This document shows positions 25,807 to 34,274 of a DNA stretch of 64,000 nucleotides, in pieces. Where the stretch lies: assembly GCF_002116905.1 (NCBI RefSeq), contig NZ_CP015118.1, positions 4,092,001-4,156,000 of the forward strand. Direction: 5' to 3'. The notes beneath the pieces were generated by a model. The model searched no databases and was not told the origin of the DNA. It worked only from the letters and a program-made list of their open reading frames with translations. Both the position numbers and the translations under genes were made by a program. Numbering within the stretch: the first letter of the stretch is position 1; each line of letters starts with the position of its first letter. The stretch is from Piscinibacter gummiphilus (GTDB taxonomy: Bacteria; Pseudomonadota; Gammaproteobacteria; Burkholderiales; Burkholderiaceae_C).

Positions 25807-26421
25807 ATGACCCGCACCACCAAGGCCCTGCTCCTGCTCGCCGCATTCGTCGCGGCCGGCTACTTCATCGCCACCCGCTTCAACATCAACCCGGCCCACA
25901 CGATCGGCGAGCCGCTCGATGAACTGAACGGCGTCGCGGTCTACTACAACGGCGCCATCAACAACACGTCTGGCCGTCGGACCACCGAGGACGGCTACAA
26001 CCTCGGCCTGAAGTTCCAGTGCGTGGAGTTCGTCAAGCGCTACTACTACGAGCGCTTCAACCACAAGATGCCGAACGCGATGGGCCATGCGAAGGAGTTC
26101 TTCTCGCCGGCCGTGGCCGATGGCGAGCTGAACAAGGACCGCATGCTGCTCCAGTACCGCAACGGCGCGGGCTCCCGGCCGCTGGCGGACGACCTGATCG
26201 TGTTCGCACCGTGGGCGCTGAACCGCTTCGGGCACGTCGCCATCGTGAGCCAGGTCGGGGACGACTTCATCGAGGTCATCCAGCAGAACCCCGGTCCGTT
26301 CGGATCGACGCGCGAGCGCTTCCCGCTCGAACGGCACGAAGGGCAATGGCGCGTGGGACATGATCGGGTGCAGGGCTGGTTGCGGCGCGAGCCGCCGACC
26401 TCGCCGTCGGTTTCAACATGA
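25807..26421 (+). CDS. CHAP-domain amidase/peptidase-like exported protein
   Basis: This is 204 residues from ATG 25807, where a hydrophobic N-terminal segment ('ALLLLAAFVAAGYFIA') acts as signal or anchor. A GTG at 25747 extends the frame by 20 non-hydrophobic residues and is less likely. The NlpC/P60-like CHAP fold shows the catalytic Cys in 'GLKFQCVEFVKRYYYERF' (near residue 66) and His in 'NRFGHVAIVSQV' (near 145). CHAP enzymes cleave peptidoglycan peptides or glutathionylspermidine. The substrate here is unknown. Confidence 0.8.
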   Translation: MTRTTKALLLLAAFVAAGYFIATRFNINPAHTIGEPLDELNGVAVYYNGAINNTSGRRTTEDGYNLGLKFQCVEFVKRYYYERFNHKMPNAMGHAKEFFSPAVADGELNKDRMLLQYRNGAGSRPLADDLIVFAPWALNRFGHVAIVSQVGDDFIEVIQQNPGPFGSTRERFPLERHEGQWRVGHDRVQGWLRREPPTSPSVST

Positions 26422-26520
26422 CCCATCCCGGGCATCGCTCGGGGGATCTTCGGATGCGTTTCGGCATTGGCGCCGGGCATGATGTGCCACCACAACGACA
26501 ACCAACAGGGAGAGAGCATC

Positions 26521-27138
26521 TTGGAACGACGCACACTGATGCTGGGCGCGCTCGGAGCCGTGTTCAACGCGGGCTGTGCGAGCGATCCCCCTGCGCCACC
26601 ACCATACGGACTCATCTACACCGAGACCATCGAGTCGTTGGCAACCACGGCGAATTGGCGAACGCTGGTCGTCGAAGGGGCCGGGTTCAATTACCTGCTC
26701 GATCTCGACCCGCAACTGGCAGCGCTGCTGCGCAGCGACCTCCGAACGCGGCTGGCAGCCGACTTCGGGACGGCGCACCTGACTCCGGAGAACCGCCTCG
26801 AATTGCCGGTTCGCCTCAGCGTCCTCGCGACCGACTTGACGGAGGAGGAAAAAGCACGCTTTCCCAATACGACGCCGACCTTGCCGGGACGGCGAGTGTT
26901 GTTCGATGAAAAGCTCACCTTGAAGAAGTTCGGCAAGTCCGAACTCGAGATCCGCCCGATTGGCCGCAGCCCCCCCAACACGAAGTACCAGATCGACGTC
27001 ATGGGCTCCTATGATCAATCACCGAGGTTCATCCGTCGGGCACGCGATCCTTCCCCGGAGATCACCGCGACAGGTGTGATCCAAGCCATTCCTTTCACGA
27101 TCGTCCTGCTGTTCAACGGAGGCATGCCCTTGAAGTGA
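26521..27138 (+). CDS. putative lipoprotein, unknown function
   Basis: This is 205 residues. The best start is TTG 26521, preceded by GGGAGAGAG at 26508-26516. It puts 'LERRTLMLGALGAVFNAGCAS' at the N-terminus, a lipoprotein signal with lipid-bearing Cys about 19. The mature part has a mixed alpha/beta pattern and no motif that I recognise. Base composition is less GC-rich than the neighbours, which may mean later acquisition. It is monocistronic. Confidence 0.7.
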   Translation: MERRTLMLGALGAVFNAGCASDPPAPPPYGLIYTETIESLATTANWRTLVVEGAGFNYLLDLDPQLAALLRSDLRTRLAADFGTAHLTPENRLELPVRLSVLATDLTEEEKARFPNTTPTLPGRRVLFDEKLTLKKFGKSELEIRPIGRSPPNTKYQIDVMGSYDQSPRFIRRARDPSPEITATGVIQAIPFTIVLLFNGGMPLK

Positions 27139-27280
27139 GTCACTTCCGCTTCACTTTGCAGCAGCAGCTCAGGAGACACCGAGGGTCGGGATTGCATTCC
27201 GTACGATCAGGTCCTGCCCCGGCCCGGGAATGGCCGGCCACGTAACATCGACGGCACGGCCATCCAGCACCGTTCGATCC

Positions 27281-27688
27281 GTGCCCAGCCACGACCTCGC
27301 CGACATCTACCGCGCCTACATCGCCTGCCTGAACCGCCGCGACTGGACCACGCTCGGCGACTGGGTGCACGACGACGCCAGCCACAACGGTCGCGACCTG
27401 GGCCTCGCCGGCTACCGCGCGATGCTGGAACGCGACGTGGCGGAGATCCCCGACCTGCGGCTCGACATCCAGTTGCTGGTCATCGACCCACCCCACGTCG
27501 CGGCCCGCCTGCAGTTCGACTGCACCCCGGCCGGCACGTTCCTCGGCCTGCCCGTGAACGGGCAGCGCATTCGATTCACCGAGAACGTGTTTTACGATTT
27601 CCGCGACGGCAAGGTGTGGCGGGTGTGGTCGGTGGTGGACAAGGCCGCCATCGAAGCGCAGTTGACGAGCGACCGAGCCCCGCCATGA
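27281..27688 (+). CDS. SnoaL/NTF2-like ester cyclase-family protein
   Basis: This is 135 residues from GTG 27281. The pattern 'DIYRAYIACLNRRDWTTLGDWVHDDASHNGRDLGLAGYRAMLERDV' followed by 'FTENVFYDFRDGKVWRVWSVVDKAAIE' is the SnoaL-like NTF2 fold (conical barrel with one pocket). Members range from polyketide cyclases to proteins with no enzymatic role. Its stop overlaps the ATG of the next membrane protein, so they are co-translated. Confidence 0.82.
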   Translation: MPSHDLADIYRAYIACLNRRDWTTLGDWVHDDASHNGRDLGLAGYRAMLERDVAEIPDLRLDIQLLVIDPPHVAARLQFDCTPAGTFLGLPVNGQRIRFTENVFYDFRDGKVWRVWSVVDKAAIEAQLTSDRAPP

Positions 27689-28002
27689 AAACGCCTCCCC
27701 GCAGTTCACGATGCAGCGCCCTCCTCGCTGCGCTGGTGATGTTCTCGGCGCCCGCATGGTCCCTGGCCCGGTGCCCGCCGGAGTTCGGTCCGAAGAGCCC
27801 CCTGGTCAACGCGGCGGGTTGGGTCGTTGTCGCGCTGGGTGTCGTCCTCGGGTCCCTGCTTTTCGCCGTCGTCGTCCAACGCTCGCGCGGCGTGCGCTGG
27901 TTCTTCCGCGCCGCCGCGATCGTCCTGGGCTTTGCCGGGATGGTCGTGGTGTCGGCCGGCGGCCTGGTGCTGGCGGTCGCCTTCTTCTTCATGCGGTGCT
28001 GA
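27685..28002 (+). CDS. small inner-membrane protein
   Basis: This is 105 residues, overlapping the SnoaL-like gene by ATGA. An N-terminal signal-like helix ('ALLAALVMFSAPAWSLARC') is followed by a short loop and two strong membrane helices ('AGWVVVALGVVLGSLLFAVVV' and 'AAAIVLGFAGMVVVSAGGLVLAVAFFF'). No family is recognised. Its stop codon lies within the stem of the terminator hairpin at 27999. Confidence 0.75.
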   Translation: MKTPPRSSRCSALLAALVMFSAPAWSLARCPPEFGPKSPLVNAAGWVVVALGVVLGSLLFAVVVQRSRGVRWFFRAAAIVLGFAGMVVVSAGGLVLAVAFFFMRC

Positions 28003-28029
28003 GGGACCTCGCCCCGCGAGGTCCCTCAG
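27999..28029. terminator. 13-bp-stem hairpin shared by convergent genes
   Basis: CTGAGGGACCTCG and CGAGGTCCCTCAG are perfect inverted repeats around a CCCCG loop. The left arm contains the TGA stop of the membrane protein gene, and the right arm ends 12 bp before the stop of the convergent SDR gene. It is a strong bidirectional terminator candidate. Confidence 0.8.
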
Positions 28030-28041
28030 CCACGGTGGCAC

Positions 28042-28794
28042 TCAGACCTGCGTCATCCCCCCATCCGCGAACAGCTCCACGCCATTGACGAAGCTGCTGT
28101 CGTCCGACGCCAGGAACACCGCCGCCTTCGCGATCTCGTCGGTCGTGCCCACGCGCCCCAGTGGAATGGTCTGCGCCTGCATCTGGATGAATCCGTCGAG
28201 CTGCTCGCCCTTGAGCCCCAGCAGATCGTAGGCCGGCGTGGGCACCACGCCCGGGCTGAGGACGTTGATGCGGATGCCCGCGGGCTTCAGGTCCAGCATC
28301 CAGCTGCGCGCCAGGTTGCGCACGGCGGCCTTGCTCGCGCTGTAGATGCTGAAGCCCGGGGTGCCCTTGATCGACGTGGTCGAGGCGTTGAGCACGATGG
28401 TGCCGCCCTTGGGCATCAGCGGGAGTGCCTTCTGCACGGTGAACACGAGGCCACGCACGTTGGTGGCGAAGATGCTGTCGAAGTGGGCCTCGGTGATCTC
28501 GCCCAGCGGGGCGACCTGGCCGCCGCCCGCGTTGGCGAACAGCACGTCGAGGCGGCCCTTCTCCTCCTGGATCCGGGCGTACAGGCGGTCGAGGTCGTTC
28601 AGGTCGGAGACGTCGCTGCGCACGCCGATCACGTGGTGGCCGATCTCCTTCACGGCGGCGTCGAGCTGCTCCTGCCGGCGGCCGGTGATGAAGACGTGGG
28701 CGCCTTCGGCGACGAAGCGCTTCGCGGTCGCGAGGCCGATGCCGCTGGTGCCGCCGGTCACGAGGGCGATCTTGTCGGTGAGTTTCGAAGTCAT
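28042..28794 (-). CDS. short-chain dehydrogenase/reductase (SDR)
   Basis: This is 250 residues from ATG 28794 (the frame stays open upstream but without coding character). The cofactor motif TGGTSGIG is at residues 14-21, 'NAGGG' near 88, catalytic Ser in 'LNASTTSIKG' near 139 and YxxxK in 'YSASKAAVRN' near 152. A basic 'TGRRQEQLDAA' suggests NADPH preference. It is transcribed divergently from a LysR regulator 110 bp away, which probably controls it. The substrate is unknown. Confidence 0.92.
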   Translation of the reverse strand: MTSKLTDKIALVTGGTSGIGLATAKRFVAEGAHVFITGRRQEQLDAAVKEIGHHVIGVRSDVSDLNDLDRLYARIQEEKGRLDVLFANAGGGQVAPLGEITEAHFDSIFATNVRGLVFTVQKALPLMPKGGTIVLNASTTSIKGTPGFSIYSASKAAVRNLARSWMLDLKPAGIRINVLSPGVVPTPAYDLLGLKGEQLDGFIQMQAQTIPLGRVGTTDEIAKAAVFLASDDSSFVNGVELFADGGMTQV

Positions 28795-28904
28795 GGGGTC
28801 TGCCTGGTTCGGTGTGGAAAGACAGGTCAGTCTGGGATCACGGCGGCGCCGGGCCAAGACGGTGGCGGGCAGATGTCTGTTTCCAGAACGCTAATAATGG
28901 GTCG

Positions 28905-29816
28905 ATGGACAAGATCACTGCCATGCGGGTGTTCGCGCGGGTCGTCGAGGCCGGCACGTTCACGCGGGCGGCCGACCAGCTGGAGATGCCCAAGCCCAGC
29001 GTGACCAAGCTGGTGCAGCAGCTGGAAGCGCACCTGAAGGTCAAGCTCCTGCAACGCACCACGCGGCGCGTGACGGTCACGCCCGAGGGGGCGGCGTACT
29101 ACCAGCGCACGGCACGCGTGCTGGCGGAGCTCGACGAGATCGAGTCCGACCTGACGCAGGACCGCACCAACCCCACCGGCTGCGTGCGCGTCAACGTCGG
29201 CGCGGTGGTGGCCAACGTGCTGCTGATGCCGCACCTGCCCGCGTTCCACAAGCGCTACCCGAACCTCCAGATCGCACTGGGGGTCACCGACCGCCCGGTG
29301 GACCTGATCGGCGAAGCGGTCGATTGCGTGATCCGCGGTGGCACGATGGCGGACCAGTCGCTGGTGGCGCGGCGCATCGGCCGGATGGACTTCGTCACCG
29401 TGGCCTCGCCCGACTACCTGAAGCGGCACGGCACGCCGACCCATCCGCAGGAGCTGATGAATGGCCGCCATGCCATGGTCAGCTACTTCTCGGCCGGTAC
29501 CGGCCGGGTCGCGCCGGCGCCGTACGTGCGGGGCGACGAGCGCTTCGACATCACGGGACAAGGGTTCATCTCCGTGAACGAAAGCACCGCGCACGTGAAC
29601 GCCGCGCTGACCGGGCTGGGTCTCGTGCAGACGTTCGGCCCGGTGGTGACGCCGCACCTCGAGCGCGGCGCCCTGGTCGAGGTGCTGGGCGACTGGGCTC
29701 CGCCGCCCATGCCCTTCTACGTGGCCTATCCCGCCAACCGCAACCCGAGCCTCAAGCTGCGGGTTTTCGTCGATTGGGTGGTCGAGGTGTTCGAGCCGTA
29801 CAACCACGGGCGTTGA
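28905..29816 (+). CDS. LysR-family transcriptional regulator
   Basis: This is 303 residues. The N-terminal winged helix has the normal form 'MRVFARVVEAGTFTRAADQLEMPKPSVTKLVQQLEAHLKVKLLQRTTRRV'. A periplasmic-binding-like effector domain follows from about residue 90. It belongs to the common AaeR/DmlR-like subgroup of proteobacteria. It is divergent from the SDR gene, its likely target. Confidence 0.93.
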   Translation: MDKITAMRVFARVVEAGTFTRAADQLEMPKPSVTKLVQQLEAHLKVKLLQRTTRRVTVTPEGAAYYQRTARVLAELDEIESDLTQDRTNPTGCVRVNVGAVVANVLLMPHLPAFHKRYPNLQIALGVTDRPVDLIGEAVDCVIRGGTMADQSLVARRIGRMDFVTVASPDYLKRHGTPTHPQELMNGRHAMVSYFSAGTGRVAPAPYVRGDERFDITGQGFISVNESTAHVNAALTGLGLVQTFGPVVTPHLERGALVEVLGDWAPPPMPFYVAYPANRNPSLKLRVFVDWVVEVFEPYNHGR

Positions 29817-29824
29817 CCGGTCGC

Positions 29825-29830
29825 TATAGT
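29825..29830 (+). promoter_or_regulatory. possible -10 element (TATAGT)
   Basis: TATAGT lies 28 bp before the DUF3616 start in the context GCTATAGTCGCAGC. The same context (GCTATAGTCCGCAGC) recurs before the methyltransferase gene at 34211. No clear -35 element is seen for either. Confidence 0.35.
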
Positions 29831-29857
29831 CGCAGCACACCTGCGAGGCCCACCGCC

Positions 29858-30943
29858 ATGCCCGACACGCTGCTCCCCACCTCCGTGCGCCTCGACTTCG
29901 CCGCCGAGAGCCTCGCGTCCACCAACCTCTCCGGCGCGGCCTTCACCGGCAACTGGCTCTGGGTGGTCGGCGACGAAGCGGCCGCGGTGGAGTTGCTGCA
30001 GCGGCGCAAGCCCGTCGCAGGCGAGACACTGCACTTCGTGCGCACCGACTCCTTCCCGCTGCACACCCTGCTCGACCTCCCCGGCGGCCCCGAGGACGAA
30101 GCGGACCTGGAAGGCCTCGCGGTGCACGACGGCTGGCTGTGGCTGGTCGGCTCGCATGGCCTCAAGCGCAAGAACATCAAGTCGACCCGGGACGACGCGA
30201 CGAATGCCAGGCGCCTGACCCGGGTCGAACTCGACGGCAACCGGCGCCTGCTGGCCCGCATCCCGATCGAGACCGCCGCCGACGGCACGCCGAAGCTTGT
30301 GCGTGAGGCACGCGACGGCCGCCGTGCGATGCGCCTGAAGGGCGACATCGTGCGCAACGGGCTCATCGACCTGCTGGAGGACGATCCGCACGTGGCGCCC
30401 TTCCTCGCCATCCCCGGCAAGGACAACGGCTTCGACATCGAAGGCCTCGCGACCGACGGTTCGCGCCTGCTGCTCGGACTGCGCGGGCCCGTGCTGCGCG
30501 GCTGGACGCTGCTGCTGGAGGTGGCCGTGCAGCCTCAGGGTGCCTGGCTGCGGCTGGTCCCCCTCGACGACCGCGGCACGATGCTGCGAAAGCACTTCCT
30601 TCAGCTGGGCGGCCTCGGGGTGCGCGACCTGCACTTCGACGGGGACGACCTGTTCGTGCTGGCCGGCCCGACGATGGTGCTGGACGGCGACATCCGCCTG
30701 TTCCGCTGGCCCGGCGCGCGCCAGGCGCTGCGCACGAACGACGAGCCCGTGCGCTTCCAGAGCGACTTCGACGAACCGGTCGACCTGCCCCATGCCCCGG
30801 GCCGGGACCGGGCCGAGGCCTTCTGTGAACTGCCGGACGGCCTGCTGCCGGGAAGCAACTGGCTCGTGCTCTACGACGCGCCCGGTCCCGCGCGCCACCC
30901 GTCCGCGCACACGGTGTTCGGGGACCTGCTGCGCCGGGGCTGA
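29858..30943 (+). CDS. DUF3616 domain protein
   Basis: This is 361 residues with no signal peptide. The repeated beta-strand units ('LSGAAFTGNWLWVVGDE', 'DLEGLAVHDGWLWLVGSHGLKRK', 'DIEGLATDGSRLLLGLRGPVLRG', 'VRDLHFDGDDLFVLAGPT') are the hallmark of DUF3616 and suggest a beta-propeller. No enzymatic motif is visible. It follows the LysR gene by 41 bp but has its own candidate promoter. Confidence 0.88.
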   Translation: MPDTLLPTSVRLDFAAESLASTNLSGAAFTGNWLWVVGDEAAAVELLQRRKPVAGETLHFVRTDSFPLHTLLDLPGGPEDEADLEGLAVHDGWLWLVGSHGLKRKNIKSTRDDATNARRLTRVELDGNRRLLARIPIETAADGTPKLVREARDGRRAMRLKGDIVRNGLIDLLEDDPHVAPFLAIPGKDNGFDIEGLATDGSRLLLGLRGPVLRGWTLLLEVAVQPQGAWLRLVPLDDRGTMLRKHFLQLGGLGVRDLHFDGDDLFVLAGPTMVLDGDIRLFRWPGARQALRTNDEPVRFQSDFDEPVDLPHAPGRDRAEAFCELPDGLLPGSNWLVLYDAPGPARHPSAHTVFGDLLRRG

Positions 30944-30991
30944 TCCCGGGTGTCGGCTTGCACTGATGTCGGAACCAGGTCATCCGGTGGC

Positions 30992-32152
30992 TCAACGTCC
31001 ACGCGGCGAGTGGCCGTGGCCGCGGTCGCGGCCGTCGTGGTGGTCGTGGTGGTCGTGGTCAGGGTCGTGCCCCGCCTTCTTCACTGGCGTCAGCAGGACC
31101 ACCGTGGTCTGGTTGCTTCCGTCGCGCAACCCATAGGCCAGGATCTGTCCCCGGTCGTTGATCGCGAAGGCGTCCCAGAGACGCCAGCCCACCATGTCGG
31201 CCGGTTCCACGAGCTTGGACAATCGGACGATGCCGGTCTCCTCATCGAAGTAGAAGCCCGCCGTGTCACTGCCGGTCCATCCCGAACCCACCACCTGCCC
31301 CCGGTTGTTCAGGGCCAAGCCACCGGTGTTGATGAAGCCGTCGTTCGCACCTCCCGCCATCAGGTCAACGATGCCGGTGCCAGGCTTGTACAGAAAGGCC
31401 TGGCCCCTCACCCTGTCACGGGACATTCCGCCCGTGACCCACCCGCGGTCGTTGATGTCGTGCGCGTAGACGTACACGGCGCCGGCGCCCTGGATCTCAG
31501 TGACCGTGCCGCGGTGGTAGATGTAGCTTGCCTGCTGGGCGTTCGTCAGGAGGGTGCCGAGGATCTGCCCGCGATCGTTGATGCCTTCAGGTTGAACGTC
31601 CAGGGCAGTGGGGAGGACTTCCAGCCCGCGGCCCAGTGAGAACGTGATGGTCTCCCACCGACTTCCTCCGACCGACATGCCGAGGACCACGCCGTGGTCG
31701 TTGAGACCCACCCCATACGTGGTCGGCAGGTACTGCGTCGGCAGCAACCCGATGTCCGTCATGCCGACACCCGGCGTGTAGAGAAAGCCGCGGACGATGA
31801 CCGGCGGATCGTTCTCGGTGGTGTTGTAGTAAACCGTTCCGCTCACCTGCCCGTAGTTGTTGATGGCGGCGGGCACCGGCCGCGTCTCGAAACCGGGGGA
31901 CTGCGACGGCAGCGTGCCGATGTCGATGGGCTCGCCCTGGCCAGGCGTGACGATCACGGCGTGCCCATCACCCCGCGTGCCGACGAGGGCGCCGCGATCG
32001 TTGAGGGCCACCGCCTGGAAGGTGTGCCCGGGAATCAGCGTCGCGGTGTCGGTAAGGGCGTAGCGCGGCGCAGCGGTCGCGGGCAGCGCGGCGGTGCACA
32101 TGGACCACAGCAAAGCCCACCACGAAGTCCTCAGGATTCTTCCGTCAATCAT
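30992..32152 (-). CDS. exported HAF-repeat protein with histidine/aspartate-rich tail
   Basis: This is 386 residues with a signal peptide ending near residue 28 (ALPATAAP). At least seven HAF-type units are seen ('ALNDRGALVG', 'AINNYGQVSG', 'GLNDHGVVLG', 'GINDRGQILG', 'DINDRGWVTG', 'ALNNRGQVVG', 'AINDRGQILA'), forming a beta-propeller-like repeat. The last 25 residues are rich in His, Asp and Gly ('HDPDHDHHDHHDGRDRGHGH'), a likely metal-binding tail. Function is not known. The 391 bp upstream of it (32153-32543) contain no gene that I can support. Confidence 0.8.
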   Translation of the reverse strand: MIDGRILRTSWWALLWSMCTAALPATAAPRYALTDTATLIPGHTFQAVALNDRGALVGTRGDGHAVIVTPGQGEPIDIGTLPSQSPGFETRPVPAAINNYGQVSGTVYYNTTENDPPVIVRGFLYTPGVGMTDIGLLPTQYLPTTYGVGLNDHGVVLGMSVGGSRWETITFSLGRGLEVLPTALDVQPEGINDRGQILGTLLTNAQQASYIYHRGTVTEIQGAGAVYVYAHDINDRGWVTGGMSRDRVRGQAFLYKPGTGIVDLMAGGANDGFINTGGLALNNRGQVVGSGWTGSDTAGFYFDEETGIVRLSKLVEPADMVGWRLWDAFAINDRGQILAYGLRDGSNQTTVVLLTPVKKAGHDPDHDHHDHHDGRDRGHGHSPRGR

Positions 32153-32543
32153 GGTCTTTCCTTGAAGCGCCGCGGCTTGCGACCCATCAAGTTAAGTGGG
32201 CCATTGGGCCTAGTCAAAGCGCATGACGAGCGGCACCCGCAAGTCGGGGGGGGTGAGGCGCGAAGCGTCTTTCCTGACCGGGGGTTTTCGGACTCTGCAC
32301 CATCTCGCGCGTGAGCTGCGACATCGATCGCAGTCGCACGGTGACCCCACGGAGGGCAGGGCGAGTTCAGGGTTCAGTGAAAACCGACACCGGGGAACGG
32401 CACACCGGGCGGAGAGGATTGCTCTCTCTCTTCCGGGACATGCGGCCGACACCGGAAGTCCCTAGAGTGCGGCAAGGTCGCGGAGGTCCGCGGCCCTTGC
32501 CCGGGGCCAGCATGCCCCCTGTCCCTTCCTCCAGGAGATCCCC

Positions 32544-33146
32544 ATGGCCAAAGTGCTCGTCCTCTACTACTCGTCCTACGGCCACGTCGAGCAGCTGGCC
32601 CAGGCCGTCGCCGAAGGCGCGCGTGCCGGCGGCGCGTCGGTCGTCGACCTCAAGCGCGTGCCCGAGACCGCGCCGGCCGAGGTCGCGAAGAACGCCCACT
32701 TCAAGCTGGACCAGGCCGCGCCGGTCGCCACGGTGGCCGACCTCGAGCAGTACGACGCCATCGTCGTGGGCGTGCCCACGCGCTACGGCCGCATGGCCTC
32801 GCAGATGGCCGCCTTCCTCGACCAGACCGGCGGCCTGTGGGCCCGCGGCGCGCTGAACGGCAAGGTGGGTGCGGCCTTCACGTCGACGGCCACGCAGCAC
32901 GGCGGCCAGGAACAGACCCTGTTCTCGGTGATCACCAACCTGCTGCACTTCGGCATGGTGATCGTGGGCCTGCCGTACAGCCACGCGGGCCAGATGAACG
33001 TCACCGAGATCGTCGGCGGCTCGCCCTACGGCGCCACCACGGTCGCGGCCACCGACGGCTCGCGCCAGCCCACCGCCATCGACCTCGAGGGCGCGCGGCA
33101 CCAGGGCGAGCTGGTGGCGCGCACGGCGGCCAAGCTGTTCGGCTGA
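32544..33146 (+). CDS. wrbA: NAD(P)H:quinone oxidoreductase WrbA
   Basis: This is 200 residues, the normal WrbA length. The FMN phosphate loop 'YYSSYGHVEQLAQAV' is at residues 7-21, 'PTRYGRMASQMAAFLDQTGGLW' near 77, 'TATQHGGQEQTLFS' near 112 and 'YGATTVA' near 155. WrbA tetramers reduce quinones by two electrons and protect against redox cycling. An AGGAG site precedes the start by 7 bp, and a GGCAAGG/CCTAGAGT promoter-like stretch lies near 32461. Confidence 0.95.
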   Translation: MAKVLVLYYSSYGHVEQLAQAVAEGARAGGASVVDLKRVPETAPAEVAKNAHFKLDQAAPVATVADLEQYDAIVVGVPTRYGRMASQMAAFLDQTGGLWARGALNGKVGAAFTSTATQHGGQEQTLFSVITNLLHFGMVIVGLPYSHAGQMNVTEIVGGSPYGATTVAATDGSRQPTAIDLEGARHQGELVARTAAKLFG

Positions 33147-33179
33147 TCGCGCCGGCGGGGGCGCAGGCCCCTGCCCCGC

Positions 33180-33635
33180 TCAGGCCATCGCCCGGATGGT
33201 CCGGTACGAGGCCGACAGCGGCCACAGCGCATCGTTCAGCTCGCGCATGTTCCGGCTCGTGCCGATGTGCACGTCCTCGTCCCCGAGCCGGACGACCACG
33301 CCGATGGCGCCCTCCTCCAGGCCCCAGTCGCCGCCGAACCAGACGTCGTCGATCTCGCGCGCGCGGTACGTCTTGTACGGGACGATGAAGCACTTCTTCA
33401 CGATGACCACGTCATCCGCGGTCACCGTGATGGACGCCTTCAGGCCCGCGACCAGCACGGCGCCCACCAGCATCCCGAGGCCCATGCCCGCCCAGGCACC
33501 GGCCACGGACAGGAGGCGGCCCGCGAGAAAACCGCCGATGCCGCCGGCCACCAACGCGGGGATCCAGCCGCTGAACCGGGCCAGCGCGTCGCGGCTCTCG
33601 AAGGCATACAGCGGCACCCGCTGTGCGCCGGCCAT
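33180..33635 (-). CDS. small membrane protein with C-terminal PH-like domain, unknown
   Basis: This is 151 residues. Two membrane helices ('WIPALVAGGIGGFLAGRLL' and 'AWAGMGLGMLVGAVLVAGL') are followed by a beta-rich soluble domain ('SITVTADDVVIVKKCFIVPYKTYRAREIDDVWFGGDWG'), reminiscent of bacterial PH-like domains. No family is recognised. It sits 1 bp from the macrodomain gene and is transcribed with it. Confidence 0.7.
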   Translation of the reverse strand: MAGAQRVPLYAFESRDALARFSGWIPALVAGGIGGFLAGRLLSVAGAWAGMGLGMLVGAVLVAGLKASITVTADDVVIVKKCFIVPYKTYRAREIDDVWFGGDWGLEEGAIGVVVRLGDEDVHIGTSRNMRELNDALWPLSASYRTIRAMA

Positions 33636-33636
33636 G

Positions 33637-34155
33637 TCAGGACACCGCCTCGTCGAGCAGGCGCTCGTAGAGCCGCTGGTCCTCCTGCGAGAAGCAGCAG
33701 AAGATCACCTCGTCCAGCGAGGACTGCGGTGCCAGGCTCTCCCGGACGGTTCGCACCGCGACCCGCGCCGCCAGGTCGGCCGGGTAGCCGTAGATGCCCG
33801 TGCTGACGCACGGGAACGCGAGCGAGGCCACGCCCTTCTCCTCCGCCAGCGCGACGGACCGCCGGTAGCAGTTGGCGAGCAGTTCGGGCTCGCCCTGGTC
33901 ACCGCCTCGCCACACCGGTCCGACGGTGTGGATCACCCAGGCCGCCGGAAGGCGGTAGCCCCGCGTGACCTTCGCCTCGCCCGTCCTGCAGCCGCCGAGC
34001 AGCCGGCACTCGTGGACGAGGTCGGGGCCGGCCGCGCGATGGATCGCCCCGTCCACGCCGCCGCCGCCGAGCAGCGACGAATTCGCCGCGTTGACGATGG
34101 CGCCCACATGGAGCGTCGTGATGTCGGCCCGGAGGGTGCGAAGACGGGTTGGCAT
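33637..34155 (-). CDS. macrodomain protein (O-acetyl-ADP-ribose deacetylase, YmdB-like)
   Basis: This is 172 residues, a stand-alone macrodomain. The ADP-ribose-binding 'AIVNAANSSLLGGGGVDGAIHRAAGPDL' is at residues 15-42, with Asn and Asp as the catalytic-type residues. The second loop 'FPCVSTGIYGYP' is near 108. This is the MacroD/YmdB class, which hydrolyses O-acetyl-ADP-ribose and ADP-ribosylated carboxylates. It is first in a two-gene unit with the membrane protein downstream. Confidence 0.93.
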   Translation of the reverse strand: MPTRLRTLRADITTLHVGAIVNAANSSLLGGGGVDGAIHRAAGPDLVHECRLLGGCRTGEAKVTRGYRLPAAWVIHTVGPVWRGGDQGEPELLANCYRRSVALAEEKGVASLAFPCVSTGIYGYPADLAARVAVRTVRESLAPQSSLDEVIFCCFSQEDQRLYERLLDEAVS

Positions 34156-34210
34156 GCGGAAGGCCTCGAGACGGACATGCTACGCCAGACGCCGCGCCCG
34201 GGGGGTCCGC

Positions 34211-34261
34211 TATAGTCCGCAGCGGCCGCAAGGAAGCGGCCGGTGCCGGGGAATCGCCCCG
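34211..34261 (+). promoter_or_regulatory. -10-like element and two-hairpin leader of the methyltransferase gene
   Basis: A TATAGT box at 34211-34216 is followed by two hairpins: GGCCGC-AAGGAA-GCGGCC (34224-34241) and CGGGG-AATCG-CCCCG (34247-34261). The ATG is at 34275, with GAAGGAC as ribosome site. The structured leader could influence translation. No riboswitch class is recognised. Confidence 0.45.
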
Positions 34262-34274
34262 CTGAAGGACAGAC

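Noticed and set aside
32153..32543. Possible 80-codon genes upstream of wrbA
   Set aside because: The composition is not protein-like and there are no start signals. The region is better read as promoter and leader of wrbA and the HAF gene.
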